Numbered from the stretch's first letter, positions 27,901-35,618 are shown. The stretch: 64,000 nucleotides of DNA from Kiloniella litopenaei (GCF_000982415.1 NZ_LANI01000002.1:186001-250000), one strand, 5' to 3'. The notes: generated from the letters alone by a model not told the origin. Translations and numbers: made by a program.

Positions 27901-29572
27901 CAAGGATGTTCGCCAGCAAATTAGAGCTATCAGAGGTCAGTACATGGACTTCACCAACGCCCAAATAATCAACCAGTGCCTGATATTCTGATACAACATT
28001 TGAAGTCGCCATAAAGACAGGGATAATACCTGAGGCCTCAATTGCTGCCTTTAACTGTGCCAGAGACGGATAATCTTCATCCAGATCGGCCGTCAGATCA
28101 CCATCACCATCGTTAGCACCAAGACCAGAGGCATCACCTGCTTCGTGGAACGAGTTGTCGGTTGTCAAAACGACATATTTCGACGCCCCACTACGGAATC
28201 CAAGATCACTTGCGTTCTGCGCCAAGTTCAAAAGCGCTTCGATTTGACCTTCAGGCCCATCATTACCGCCCGTAGCACTAAAACCATCAACCGCGCTTTG
28301 AACAGCGGCCAGATCATCCGTTACATTCTCGGCATTCTGGAACACATAATCCGAAGGATCGCCATAAGGATCAAGCGGTTTATCTTTGAAGCTTCCCACA
28401 CCAAGGCGAACATCGGCAGAGAATTCCCCGCCATCAATTTTACCAATTAGGCCCGACATTGCAGTTCGCACATTGGCAAGGTCGTTACTGAAAGACCCGG
28501 TCAGATCTTGTAATAGATACATATCAACAAGACCATCACCATTCAGACCGCCGTCGTCATTAAAGACAGGTTTATCAGCCGCTGCATCGACAACAGCAAC
28601 TGCGGTCGCAGGGATAGAAGCACTTTCACCGGAATCAGGATCAGAAATATTCGCCGTTGCATTGACGGTGATATCCGCATCTGAATCAGCCGGTGGCAAG
28701 ATAAAGACACTGTCAAAGTCTTCTGGCAACACAGTTACAGGGAAAGGACCTGCGAAGATATCCGCATCATCTGTCCCACCGATATAAAGTGTTACACCTT
28801 CGGGTAGAGCTTCAATAACGACGGAATCAAGCGTTTCATTATCAGCAGGGGTAAAGTTGAACTCGACCTGCATCGGGAATTCTTCCTGATCCCCCAGATG
28901 CTGGTTTGGCTGCCAATCTTCAAAACCGCCAGAGAAAGATCCGGAAACATATGTTTCGCCGCCTTCACCACCATCATCTGGAATGTCTGTTGTAACGGTC
29001 AGGAACGAAAGATCAAAAGTACCTTCGGCCGGGTCAGTAATCTCATCACCATTGGCCAGCAGGCCAAACTCAAGGCCAGTCCCGCCAAGCGCCTGTTGCG
29101 CCTGGAGCAGATCGATAATGTCACCCAGATTTTCGTCATAGGTGCTACCGCCACCACCTTGGGGTCCAGCGCCTGCACCAGCGGCAGTTTCAAGGGTTTC
29201 ACCCTCAACAAGGGCCTGTGCCTGACCAATCAAAAGTCCGGCAGGAAGTTCAATACCACCGATAACAAGAACAGGGGCATCTTCGCCCTGGGCATCTTCA
29301 ACAAGGTTCTGGAAAACGATGCGGCTATCGGCGCTACCGTCACCGTTACTGTCAAAGGTCAGAACAAAGTCGTTCCCTTCCAGTACCGGGGTTGCTGCCG
29401 TTGCATCAAAATTCAGGTTCGCTGTCTGACCTCTTTCCAGAGAAACAGTCTTGGTTTCTCCACCTGTTGGTGCTGTAATTTCAACAACAGAAGCAGCCTG
29501 ACCAACAAGAAGGTCTTGCCCTTCTTCGCCTGAAACGTTTTCGTCGCCTGTATTCGTGAAACTTTCAGTCAT
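21947..29572 (-). CDS. Giant LapA-like adhesin with integrin-type VWA domain and RTX repeats
   Basis: This is a 2541-residue, highly acidic secreted protein. Residues 1-170 form the module shared with its paralogue, with the LapG-type site T129-A-A-G132. An integrin-beta-like VWA domain spans about 350-560 with the metal motif D356-L-T-G-S360. Repeated domains with VEDDGPS or NIDDDGPS borders (DUF5801/VCBS kind) fill the centre. A DUF4114-like segment (DGDYNDVNLIVNV, coded near 26300-26370) and Tandem-95/cadherin-like repeats (VDVLANDTDVDNGDNPSTF) are also present. RTX nonapeptides occupy roughly 2220-2470, then the type I secretion tail. The architecture predicts export by a type I system and tethering in the outer membrane until LapG-type cleavage. 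Conserved Asp residues predict calcium binding. A stem-loop and a shared motif lie upstream. Confidence 0.92.
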   Translation of the reverse strand: MTESFTNTGDENVSGEEGQDLLVGQAASVVEITAPTGGETKTVSLERGQTANLNFDATAATPVLEGNDFVLTFDSNGDGSADSRIVFQNLVEDAQGEDAPVLVIGGIELPAGLLIGQAQALVEGETLETAAGAGAGPQGGGGSTYDENLGDIIDLLQAQQALGGTGLEFGLLANGDEITDPAEGTFDLSFLTVTTDIPDDGGEGGETYVSGSFSGGFEDWQPNQHLGDQEEFPMQVEFNFTPADNETLDSVVIEALPEGVTLYIGGTDDADIFAGPFPVTVLPEDFDSVFILPPADSDADITVNATANISDPDSGESASIPATAVAVVDAAADKPVFNDDGGLNGDGLVDMYLLQDLTGSFSNDLANVRTAMSGLIGKIDGGEFSADVRLGVGSFKDKPLDPYGDPSDYVFQNAENVTDDLAAVQSAVDGFSATGGNDGPEGQIEALLNLAQNASDLGFRSGASKYVVLTTDNSFHEAGDASGLGANDGDGDLTADLDEDYPSLAQLKAAIEASGIIPVFMATSNVVSEYQALVDYLGVGEVHVLTSDSSNLLANILDAGNGASEPENNVYDEQAEVTVPVNVTFGDYTDGSEVHTIVLSGIPSDWIPTFGYDFTVDGLADGQNPGDIGLNTTYSITIDVTDLDDVGGLVDIDLTFNPQDWTSSRWSDGSSHDDGDVTIGLKAIAEEVNLSGDELTDLNNRAETDGSHTIRIIEDIPEVQGVTFTHDETKGVDAGSGDVATLNAAVAAALVASTVGVHGSVIGQAEAEVAFDFKTDGPTTPTDASDVGTEKLHFADYDSFEVPGMTAGGEGDENSSPIFLTRDDTNPNIVWGLDDEGNAVFSVHLEQPTTSSGTATMTFVQYQQINHSIDGDNSAGEHDDALSFTLDYVAIDGEGDVSDPATATITVEDDGPSIEASSATMDESDALYGTYSLFGADETVTIDVANAGQDSAGYHNTIGYYVSDADGNPIGGEIIQPDAHDLTSTSITFNKADYPEGATVGIFLIPNGDNQNTGLAAGDDVTFKFEGGKWVAYKGADALSGSQEPAYFSNSGLNPDGSTHVIDNGYPGNQNWEDLRNPKGDGDYNDVNLIVNVTGADPVDGCGVAVGQMTFDVGTDVVGHSFSVEAPTGVTSATETVTTSTSTSGDGRFITIEAETTGGDAVYTFVFDTTNGKYEFTQYRQLDHDQDGSTPADHDDLLALGFTVTLTDGDGDTASAVATINIDDDGPSAQADAIYTDETPGVQGNTDEIFVSDTPSDFPDLVDGYPLSIAKESLSFDFGKDKIGGKVDLTNADGNAYNGELSGLKDAATDQDIKLYSEDENTVVGRLDSGEIVFVAYMSHSTSSESADLYFAQYRGIEHPNTGSHDEDINLNTLFYTVTDGDGDTATANIRVNIDDDGPGLDNETANHLRESDLHSNGSDKVTGYFSGFYGADGAGSIEITDLKFVKDPDYAGGAKVPFTSGGKDIEFGDPVADGDFMVLTGVAAIGPNGSEIPVITLKVDNNGYYEIVLHEAVDHPDANRTGISDELEPHFEIVITDADGDTDTATLKFHITDDGVKAVDDTNAADAVQEDSDLVAVGNVLTNDDQGADGAVVTTTSEMVGTYGSVTINSDGSYTYTLNNGAANVQALADGETVYDTFTYRMEDADGDSDTAELKIKITGTNDAPVAVDDGVLPAGVPITGTVPDFELTKADSEKTLGVSFGAQNAGRQVTITFDAETGGSWDPFGGNQDTFTVEINGVEVLVTHDKGTNSYSFDVVTKDDGGIEIKFSGDITGGDESLTISNLVAIRGPGWPDGSLTTDENATLTVDVLANDTDVDNGDNPSTFSLDSVSFASGLPADQGATPADVTVVGNELFFEPGTAFDYLAEGETATVVVDYTMSDDSGASASATATIVVTGSNDAPVAVDDIVLTNVQGEIDIPDWALLQNDTDAEGDALTVDGVSNPVDGTVAHDAGNEVVTFTLEGGDVSSLGFGSGSLKTISEGSGDGYDYNWFIGDWVSGVNNNGFGALAVDLPRTEWAQDNSVGNDIVHKIRFEGKLKSARDYDDYGIFGTYNTVRKDADAFKVTLLAGEILSLSVLSSEGNPGFKLYSSSGVELDPDFTTGSYENTSGGQIEVFVRVEDNAPIGRDRDRADNYEVELSIDSTAIVTPATEGSFDYTAADGIDSNDANVSVKVQEGDTVTGTDADEILIGGDGDDTLIGGYGNDTLLGNGGNDVLVGDFAQTSGHLSGLTATGGDDVIHGHAGNDFAVGDFAVLENTRDLENSNLTGGMDRIYGGADNDTLIGDVYVEDDIGADSSSSGGSVTITGGDDYLDGGAGNDEIVGDVRNDDDIERYGSHTLVGGDDTLIGGTGEDELIGDFEIRDNVETGPQTLTGGNDQLEGGADNDVLIGDMKISDDVYGGNSVLTGGDDTLIGGAGDDVMTGDFVVEGDVDGSAVLTGGKDTFVFSLAGAGDGDDTITDFESSQDILHFSDVVDTGAAGLDLDDLNAMVSGIVNNGDGNDVVVNFHNGASITFQGLGSSSTIDSIDDLVNDPATQIVID

Positions 29573-29604
29573 AATATTTAGGACCCCTTATCCTAGTTTT
29601 GACA

Positions 29605-29640
29605 AACAGACTGTCAGATTTTTGATCTGTTCAGTCTGTT
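29605..29640 (-). promoter_or_regulatory. Inverted repeat in leader of giant adhesin gene
   Basis: AACAGACTG (29605-29613) pairs with CAGTCTGTT (29632-29640). After a one/two-base bulge, CAGAT (29615-29619) pairs with ATCTG (29625-29629), leaving a five-base loop. It lies 33 bases upstream of the start codon. It could be an RNA stem in the 5' leader or a protein operator. Confidence 0.55.
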
Positions 29641-29715
29641 ATAAACAAAAAATTGTTAAAATTTATTGGCAACAACTATACAGATTAGGAAAGTAATCGC
29701 AATCGCGTTTACGCC

Positions 29716-29739
29716 AAAAACTACATTATTATGTATGAT
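29716..29739 (-). promoter_or_regulatory. Motif shared by both adhesin promoters, copy 2
   Basis: The core CTACATTATTATGTATGAT on the plus strand, preceded by a run of A, lies about 144 bases upstream of the giant adhesin start. It matches the copy at 21577-21600 and is the more symmetric of the two. Nearby sequence (GTATGAT followed by T-rich bases) is also partly shared. Confidence 0.55.
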
Positions 29740-29889
29740 CTTTTGGTTATGAGAAAGTTTTTGAACTTTTACACCCTATGATTCCCATGCATCCTTTTTA
29801 TTCGACAACTCTGAAGCGAACTTGCCATCACTGGCTGTAGGGCGCATGATTATCAGGATAACAACCATCGCCAGGGGAAAGCATAAACC

Positions 29890-30516
29890 GTGCGTACCAT
29901 CGATTACTATTACTCCACGCGCTCAAACTACACCTATCTGGGTGCGGCACGCTTGAATGCCTTGGCAAAAAAGTATGGCTTTAAAATTGTGCACCGCCCG
30001 ATCATTCTCTCTAAAACAATGCCTGCAATAGGCGGCCTCCCCTTTGATGAACGTCCAACAATGTTACGTAACTATGCCATGAATGATGCCCTCCGCTGGG
30101 CGAGGTATCTTGACATTCCTCTCCAGCGCGAACCCATCCATCACGATGGCCCGGTAGAGTTACCTTCTGGAATTGTTATCGCTGCCCAACGAGCGAAAGA
30201 ACGCGGGGAAAATGGCGATCTCGATTTACTCAGCCTCAAGGTTGTGGAAGCTCTCTGGCGAGATGATCGCGACATTGCGGACCAGCAAGTTATTACCGAA
30301 CTGTGCGAAGCCGCAGACTTTAGTAACCTGCAAAGCCTTGTTAACGAAGCACTTTCACCCGCAGTGCAGGCCGAGTTGGATCGCAATTGCAGAGAAGCCG
30401 TTATGCGAGGCGTCATTGGCGCCCCTACCTACTTTGTTAATGGCGAGAACTTTTACGGACAGGATCGTTTGGATTTCGTCGAACGTGCCCTGAGCGAACA
30501 TATACAGCCTGAGTGA
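29890..30516 (+). CDS. DsbA-family 2-hydroxychromene-2-carboxylate isomerase-like protein
   Basis: The 208-residue protein has the thioredoxin-fold plus helical insertion of the HCCA isomerase/kappa glutathione transferase group. It begins DYYYSTRSNYTYLGAARL, with Ser in place of the CxxC of true DsbA. The C-terminal GVIGAPTYFVNGENFYGQDRLDFVERAL is the hallmark of the family. Members isomerise naphthalene-pathway intermediates using glutathione, but many are of unknown substrate, and no aromatic degradation genes lie nearby. The GTG start at 29890 is preceded by AGGGGAAAG. It is probably a single-gene unit. Confidence 0.85.
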   Translation: MRTIDYYYSTRSNYTYLGAARLNALAKKYGFKIVHRPIILSKTMPAIGGLPFDERPTMLRNYAMNDALRWARYLDIPLQREPIHHDGPVELPSGIVIAAQRAKERGENGDLDLLSLKVVEALWRDDRDIADQQVITELCEAADFSNLQSLVNEALSPAVQAELDRNCREAVMRGVIGAPTYFVNGENFYGQDRLDFVERALSEHIQPE

Positions 30517-30766
30517 ACACATACATAAACCCAAAAGCTAATAAGGAAATAACGGGTACTTAGCTGTGCGGCAATAAACTGAGAGAGAAACTCACGGAAA
30601 AGAATACCCACCGTAACAACCAACCAGAACAGCAGAGCTGTTGATAGTCCGTTCATTGTCCACGAAAGTGTTTAGGCTGGGTCCTCGAAAGTGTTAAGGC
30701 TGGCGCCGGATTGAATGCCAACAAATTCAGCTAGCTCAATTACACACCTCTGGTTCAATTACGTCA

Positions 30767-30821
30767 CCCCGATTTTAATCCCACGATTTTTATCCCCCGT
30801 TTTTTATCCCCGCCTTTAATC
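30767..30821. repeat. Four-copy imperfect 14-bp tandem repeat
   Basis: Units at 30767-30780, 30781-30794, 30795-30808 and 30809-30821 follow the pattern CCCCGATTTTTATC with a few changes; the last unit is one base short. The array runs into the last codons of the MOSC gene on the minus strand. Confidence 0.8.
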
Positions 30822-31556
30822 CGGGGTCTCTAACCGTCGGCTCCAATCTTCAACTTCCAGACGCGACAAACGCTTTTGCGCCAGCACTTTCCAGTTCTCA
30901 GCCAATTCGCCCAAGGATGCGAGAGACTGTAAATCTCTCCGATTAAGAGTATCCACATAAAGAACCTTTTGAATACGGGCTAAATTCCAATCAGGTTGAG
31001 GACGCTCAATTAAAGTAAGTTTATCCCCTTGATTAACAACGCCATTCTCAATGACACGATAGTACCACCCCGTTCGCCCCGATTTTTGGACACTCGCAGC
31101 CATTTTAGGGTAAGAGAAGCGTACGTTCAGTTTCCAACAAGGTTGACGTCCCTGAGAAACCTGAATAACGGCTGTACCAAATAGGAAAACATCCCCGATG
31201 CAAATATCTTGCTCTTGCAAACCTGTTGTCGAGATATTTTCCCCAAACCCGCCAACCTTGAGTGCGTCAGCATTGATGTTGGGAAATTCATCAGACCATG
31301 TCTTATAATGTTCTTGTGCATAGTGATGTAATGCCTTTTCCGGGCCACCGTGATGTCGTGGATCGGCCTGTTCATCATCCACAAAACCCAGTTTTGTTAC
31401 TTTCAAAGGGCCGGATACAAGATTTTTTGCTATTGCGCTAGGCTGTCCCTTTGGTCCAAACGGAACAGATTTCCCGATCAAAAGGCTCTCGATGACATAA
31501 CTTGAGCTTGAGCTTGGGTTTAGGGTAGCACTTGATTCGGAGCTTTGAGTGGTCAT
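30816..31556 (-). CDS. MOSC domain protein, YiiM-like
   Basis: The 246-residue protein has an N-terminal Ser-rich tail of about 20 residues, then a MOSC domain. The domain includes DPRHHGGPEKALHHY and the conserved cysteine in QGRQPCWKLN, which binds molybdenum cofactor in this family. A C-terminal helical part (LARIQKVLYVDTLNRRDL...) resembles the 3-alpha domain of E. coli YiiM, a 6-N-hydroxylaminopurine reductase. Detoxification of N-hydroxylated bases is therefore the best guess. The 3' end overlaps a short tandem repeat array. It has no operon partner. Confidence 0.85.
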   Translation of the reverse strand: MTTQSSESSATLNPSSSSSYVIESLLIGKSVPFGPKGQPSAIAKNLVSGPLKVTKLGFVDDEQADPRHHGGPEKALHHYAQEHYKTWSDEFPNINADALKVGGFGENISTTGLQEQDICIGDVFLFGTAVIQVSQGRQPCWKLNVRFSYPKMAASVQKSGRTGWYYRVIENGVVNQGDKLTLIERPQPDWNLARIQKVLYVDTLNRRDLQSLASLGELAENWKVLAQKRLSRLEVEDWSRRLETPD

Positions 31557-31751
31557 AAACAGGGTCTCAATTTGGGAACAGAACGAAAGACTTTATCAAG
31601 CTAACGGCAAGCCTTGGGGACAGCAAGATCAAACAAAGGCTTGAATTAATTCCAAGCCCTTGTTTCAAAAACATGCATCAAATTCGCCCCCAAGATCCCG
31701 ATGCCTCCCTATCCCAGGGATCACACACCGCAAGAACCAAAGGGATCAGGA

Positions 31752-33098
31752 TCACGCGTTTTGCGCGGGTTCAGTATCCGTAAACCGAACAGGCTTACCC
31801 TGTGGATCGCCAATCAGTTCACCGTCTTTCATCACAACCATACCACGGATAATTGTCGCCATTGGCCAGCCCTTAACGGTCACACCTTCAAAAGGTGACC
31901 ATCCACATTTATAGGCCAGCCAATCTTTGCTGATGGTTTCTTCCTTGTTCATATCAACAATGGTAAAATCAGCATCAAAACCACAGGCAATACGCCCCTT
32001 ACCCGCAATATTATAGATACGCGCCGGACCGGATGATGTCAGATCAACCAGACGTTCCAGAGAAAGATTGCCCTTGTTCACATGGTCCAGCATCAACGGC
32101 ATCAACGTCTGCACCCCCGGCATACCGGATGGTGACGCAGGATATGGCTTCTGCTTTTCTTCCAATGTATGGGGTGCATGGTCCGACCCCAGCACGTCAA
32201 CGATCCCTGTACGGATCCCTTCCCACAGACCAAGACGATGTTCTTCGTCCCGAATTGGCGGGTTCATCTGGGCAAAGGTGCCAAGTTTCTCGTAACAGCC
32301 CGGTGCGCTCAGGGTCAGGTGCTGCGGCGTTGTTTCAACCGTCACCAGATCCTTGTTCGCCGCAAGGATTGGCATCTCATCCTTGCTGGTTATATGCAGC
32401 ACATGAACACGGCGGCCGGTTTGACGGGCAAGGCGACAGATCCGGGTTGTCGCCAGTACAGCCGCTTCCGGGTCTCTCCAGACCGGGTGCATGGTTGGAT
32501 CTGCCCCATCACGTACCAATGAAAAACGCTCTCTGAGACGGTTTTCATCTTCGGCATGGACAGGACAACGGCGGGTTCCGTTTTTTAGAACATCGACCAA
32601 CAGCCCCTCTTCTTCCACCAAAAGACTTCCGGTAGAAGAGCCCATGAAGATCTTGATCCCGGCACAGCCCGGAAGTTTTTCCAATTCGCCCAGTTCATCC
32701 ACATTCTCTTCCGCAGCCCCGATAAAGAAAGCATGGTCAGTCCAGGCTCTGTTTTCACAGCGGGATAGTTTATCTGCAAGCTCGACGGGACCAAGAGTAT
32801 TGGGATTTGTATTTGGCATTTCAAAGATGGCAACAATGCCACCCAATGCCGCCGCAGCAGTCCCACAGGCCAGATCTTCCTTGTGCTCTAATCCCGGTTC
32901 ACGAAAATGAACCTGAGTATCAATGGCCCCGGGCAGAACATGTTGCCCTGTCGCATCATATTCCTCTTTTGACGTTGCGCTCTCTAGATTACCAAGAGCA
33001 ACAATGCGCCCGCCCTTCACACCAACATCAATTTTTTCGGTTCCGTTCGGGGTAACAACATCACCGCCCTTAATGATCAGGTCGTAGCTTTCGCTCAT
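31752..33098 (-). CDS. pyrC: Dihydroorotase, class I
   Basis: This metal-dependent amidohydrolase interconverts carbamoyl-aspartate and dihydroorotate in pyrimidine synthesis. The 448-residue protein shows the metal-binding D-T-Q-V-H-F-R-E segment, GIKIFMGSS with the lysine expected to be carboxylated, HAED and HVLHITSK histidines, and the catalytic DVLGSDHAPHTLEEK segment. The length and the HAPH context fit class I. Its start overlaps the stop of the upstream glycosyltransferase gene by four bases. This couples it to an unrelated envelope gene, which is odd for a pyrimidine gene. An allantoinase or hydantoinase is less likely because of the HFREPG context. Confidence 0.88.
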   Translation of the reverse strand: MSESYDLIIKGGDVVTPNGTEKIDVGVKGGRIVALGNLESATSKEEYDATGQHVLPGAIDTQVHFREPGLEHKEDLACGTAAAALGGIVAIFEMPNTNPNTLGPVELADKLSRCENRAWTDHAFFIGAAEENVDELGELEKLPGCAGIKIFMGSSTGSLLVEEEGLLVDVLKNGTRRCPVHAEDENRLRERFSLVRDGADPTMHPVWRDPEAAVLATTRICRLARQTGRRVHVLHITSKDEMPILAANKDLVTVETTPQHLTLSAPGCYEKLGTFAQMNPPIRDEEHRLGLWEGIRTGIVDVLGSDHAPHTLEEKQKPYPASPSGMPGVQTLMPLMLDHVNKGNLSLERLVDLTSSGPARIYNIAGKGRIACGFDADFTIVDMNKEETISKDWLAYKCGWSPFEGVTVKGWPMATIIRGMVVMKDGELIGDPQGKPVRFTDTEPAQNA

Positions 33099-34141
33099 GA
33101 AGCAATCCTTTTTTCTTGCGCTAATAATTTCTCAAAGAGATCGATGTAATTTTGCACACATGCCTCTTCGGTGTAATCTTTTCTATAGGTTTCAAAGCCA
33201 GCTGCGGTAAGGCGCTCGGCCAAACCCTCTTCATCCATAACCCGGGAAATTGCCGCGGCCATTCCCCTGTGGTCATCAACAGGTACCATAAGTGCGTCGT
33301 GATTGTCAGTTGCCATCTCTTCCGGTCCGGCTGTCCGCGTCGTCACCAATGGTGTTTTTGTTGCCCAAGCCTCAATCATAACCGATCCAAAGGGCTCAAA
33401 CCGCGAAGGGAAAACGCAAATATCAGCCGCCGCCAATAAAGCTCCGCGATCATTACGCCAACCCAAAAACCGAACCCGACCCTGTACACCAAGTTCCTTT
33501 GCCAATGCTTCCAGCTCTTCGCGCAAAGGTCCTTCACCTGCAATCCACACATAAGGGCGAGCCTCTATTTTCGCTGCACGCAACAAGGTATCAAAAGCTT
33601 TATTTTCATGTAATCGTCCCAGAGACAGCAAAACAGTCGCATCATCGGGTGTATTCAAATCAGCTCTGGAAACCGGGGCGGCATCAACCTCGACAGAGGC
33701 AAAGTTCGGAACGTGATGTGATCGCTCTGCGGGCCATCCGACTGATATCAAATAATCCACAATATCCTTGGTGTTACCAATCAGATGATCACAGTTTTTA
33801 TAATTCTTGAGCTTGTAATATCCGCCCAAACGGGCAAGGTGTAAAAAATCACCTTTGGGGCACAGGGACGTGGCCCTGTTCATAAAGGTCATTACCACAT
33901 CAGGTTTAAATTCCTTTACTTTCTGCTTTAGTCCTTTTTTCGTCTTAAAATCAAAGAGCTTGCCAAAGGGAAGAACCAACGTTTCAATACCTGCGCCCTT
34001 AAACAGGCTAACGCGGTTATCGTTCTGGCGGAGAGCAGTATGGGTTTCAATACCTGCACGATGCAAGGCAAGTGTTATATGCGTATAAAAGGTTTCCGCA
34101 CCTCCTTCACCCCCGGCACCCAATACCAATAGAACCTTCAC
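33095..34141 (-). CDS. Glycosyltransferase family 4, LPS/envelope type
   Basis: The 348-residue GT-B protein begins KVLLVLGAGGEGGAETFY, a glycine-rich acceptor-side loop. It carries the nucleotide-sugar-binding pattern FPSRFEPFGSVMIEAWATKTPLV, the GT4 E-x7-E motif with both glutamates (EPFGSVMIE). SLGRLHENKAFDTLLRA is the usual linker to the C-terminal domain. It is predicted to be cytoplasmic and to act on the inner leaflet. With the other glycosyltransferases within 4 kb it probably builds LPS core or a related glycan. The specific sugar is unknown. It overlaps the dihydroorotase start by four bases. Confidence 0.87.
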   Translation of the reverse strand: MKVLLVLGAGGEGGAETFYTHITLALHRAGIETHTALRQNDNRVSLFKGAGIETLVLPFGKLFDFKTKKGLKQKVKEFKPDVVMTFMNRATSLCPKGDFLHLARLGGYYKLKNYKNCDHLIGNTKDIVDYLISVGWPAERSHHVPNFASVEVDAAPVSRADLNTPDDATVLLSLGRLHENKAFDTLLRAAKIEARPYVWIAGEGPLREELEALAKELGVQGRVRFLGWRNDRGALLAAADICVFPSRFEPFGSVMIEAWATKTPLVTTRTAGPEEMATDNHDALMVPVDDHRGMAAAISRVMDEEGLAERLTAAGFETYRKDYTEEACVQNYIDLFEKLLAQEKRIAS

Positions 34142-34592
34142 CTTGTGATCTCTCCCCGCTTAAATCCACCAGCCCCATTAATCATAACGGCCGCGCCCTG
34201 GCATTCAGAATGATGTCTACAGAAAATAAGATTAAACTGCCTACTGTTTAACGGAATTCTTTCTAAAAACAAACAGTAACCCAACCCAAAACCAGAAATA
34301 ATAGACCACATTACTTTAAAAGAATATTTGTGACCAAATTGCGGCCTATCCAGAAATATATATTCCCCTGGTACGATATAAGTTAAGCTAGGGCACTATA
34401 TGGTTTTCATATTGCTTTTTTCAGATTACATCCTTCATTCTGAAAATATGTTATTGTTGATTGAATATTTTTATAGTTCCCGGGAAAATTGGTTACGCCA
34501 GAAAAGGTAAACTCAACCGCCATAAAGGTATCCAGTAATGATTATGTATCTTTGCCAGTTTTTAATCTGAAGTAATTCAAGCAGGTAGAAGC
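34142..34592. other. AT-rich divergent region between glycosyltransferase genes
   Basis: This 451-base spacer separates divergently transcribed GT4 and GT9 genes and should hold both promoters. I see no gene or repeat in it. Confidence 0.5.
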
Positions 34593-35618
34593 GTGACAAT
34601 TGAACGCCCCGAAATGACAACAGAAGATCCAGACCTTGTCGCCAATGATGATACAACAGGCGACGGAGAGAGCTTACATACGCCCGGCCCCCCAAAGCGC
34701 GTGTTGGTTATCAAGCTCTCTGCGTTTGGCGACTTCATTCTCTCTATCAGATCATTTCAGGCAATCAGGGCACATCACCCCGGTGCCGATATTACACTGT
34801 TAACGACAAAGCCCTATGTTTCCCTGGCCAAAGCCAGTGGTTGTTTTAACACTGTATTGATGGACAGTAAGCCGAAAATCTACGAAATTCCGTCCATCTT
34901 GAAACTGCGCAAAACATTGCGTTCTTTCAAGTTTGACCGCGTTTATGATCTGCAACGGAACGAACGCACCGGGTTTTATTACAAACTGTTTCCAGCAAAC
35001 AAGCCTGAGTGGGTTGGTAACGTTCGTGGGTGTTCTCACTATTACGAAAAGCCTGACAATGGCGTTTTCCACATTGCCGTTCGAGAAAAAGAACAACTGA
35101 AAACGGCTGGCATTACAGATGTCAGACTGCCGGATTTGTCTTTTATCAAAGCTGATATCGAAGATCTTGCACTTCCCAGATCTTACGCCTTGCTTGTGCC
35201 CGGCGGTGCCCCACATCGTCCGGAAAAACGATGGCCTGTCACGCGCTTTGCCGAACTTGCAGATCACATGACACACCTCGGGATTACACCTGTTCTTATC
35301 GGCACAGAAGCAGAGCGAGTTGAATGTGATCAAATCAAACAATTCTGTTCTGCAGCCCTCAATCTTTGCGGGAAAACCAGTCTGGAGCAAATAGGTGTCA
35401 TTGCCAGAAAGGCACAGTTTGCAGTGGGAAACGATACAGGTCCCATGCACTTGATTTCTGCGGCGGGTTGCCCCGTTATCGTCCTGTTCTCAAATGCTTC
35501 TGACCCAAATAAGATTTGCCCCATTGGCCCAGAGGTAGAAATCATACAAGTGGATGATCTACAGAACCTTGAGCTAGAAAAAGTTGCCGCGGCCTTGCCT
35601 GCTGCAAACACAGATTAA
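34593..35618 (+). CDS. Glycosyltransferase family 9 (heptosyltransferase-like)
   Basis: The 341-residue protein has an unusual 30-residue acidic N-terminal tail. The GT9 start RVLVIKLSAFGDFILSIRSFQAIRAHHP follows, with the conserved glycine-aspartate of the acceptor site. The C-terminal part has LLVPGGAPHRPEKRWP and the donor-binding VGNDTGPMHLISAAGCPVIVLFS. This is the ADP-heptose:LPS heptosyltransferase (WaaC/WaaF-like) family. The GTG start at 34593 is preceded by AGGTAGAAG. It stands alone between convergent and divergent neighbours of the same functional class. Confidence 0.87.
   Translation: MTIERPEMTTEDPDLVANDDTTGDGESLHTPGPPKRVLVIKLSAFGDFILSIRSFQAIRAHHPGADITLLTTKPYVSLAKASGCFNTVLMDSKPKIYEIPSILKLRKTLRSFKFDRVYDLQRNERTGFYYKLFPANKPEWVGNVRGCSHYYEKPDNGVFHIAVREKEQLKTAGITDVRLPDLSFIKADIEDLALPRSYALLVPGGAPHRPEKRWPVTRFAELADHMTHLGITPVLIGTEAERVECDQIKQFCSAALNLCGKTSLEQIGVIARKAQFAVGNDTGPMHLISAAGCPVIVLFSNASDPNKICPIGPEVEIIQVDDLQNLELEKVAAALPAANTD

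Noticed and set aside
30453-30656. 67-codon minus-strand frame with a hydrophobic N-terminus
   Set aside because: It overlaps the 3' end of the isomerase gene, lacks a ribosome site, and the remainder is not protein-like.
30660-30712. Imperfect direct repeat around CGAAAGTGTTTAGGCTGG
   Set aside because: Two short copies in a non-coding spacer with no symmetry or linked gene; could be remnants of anything.
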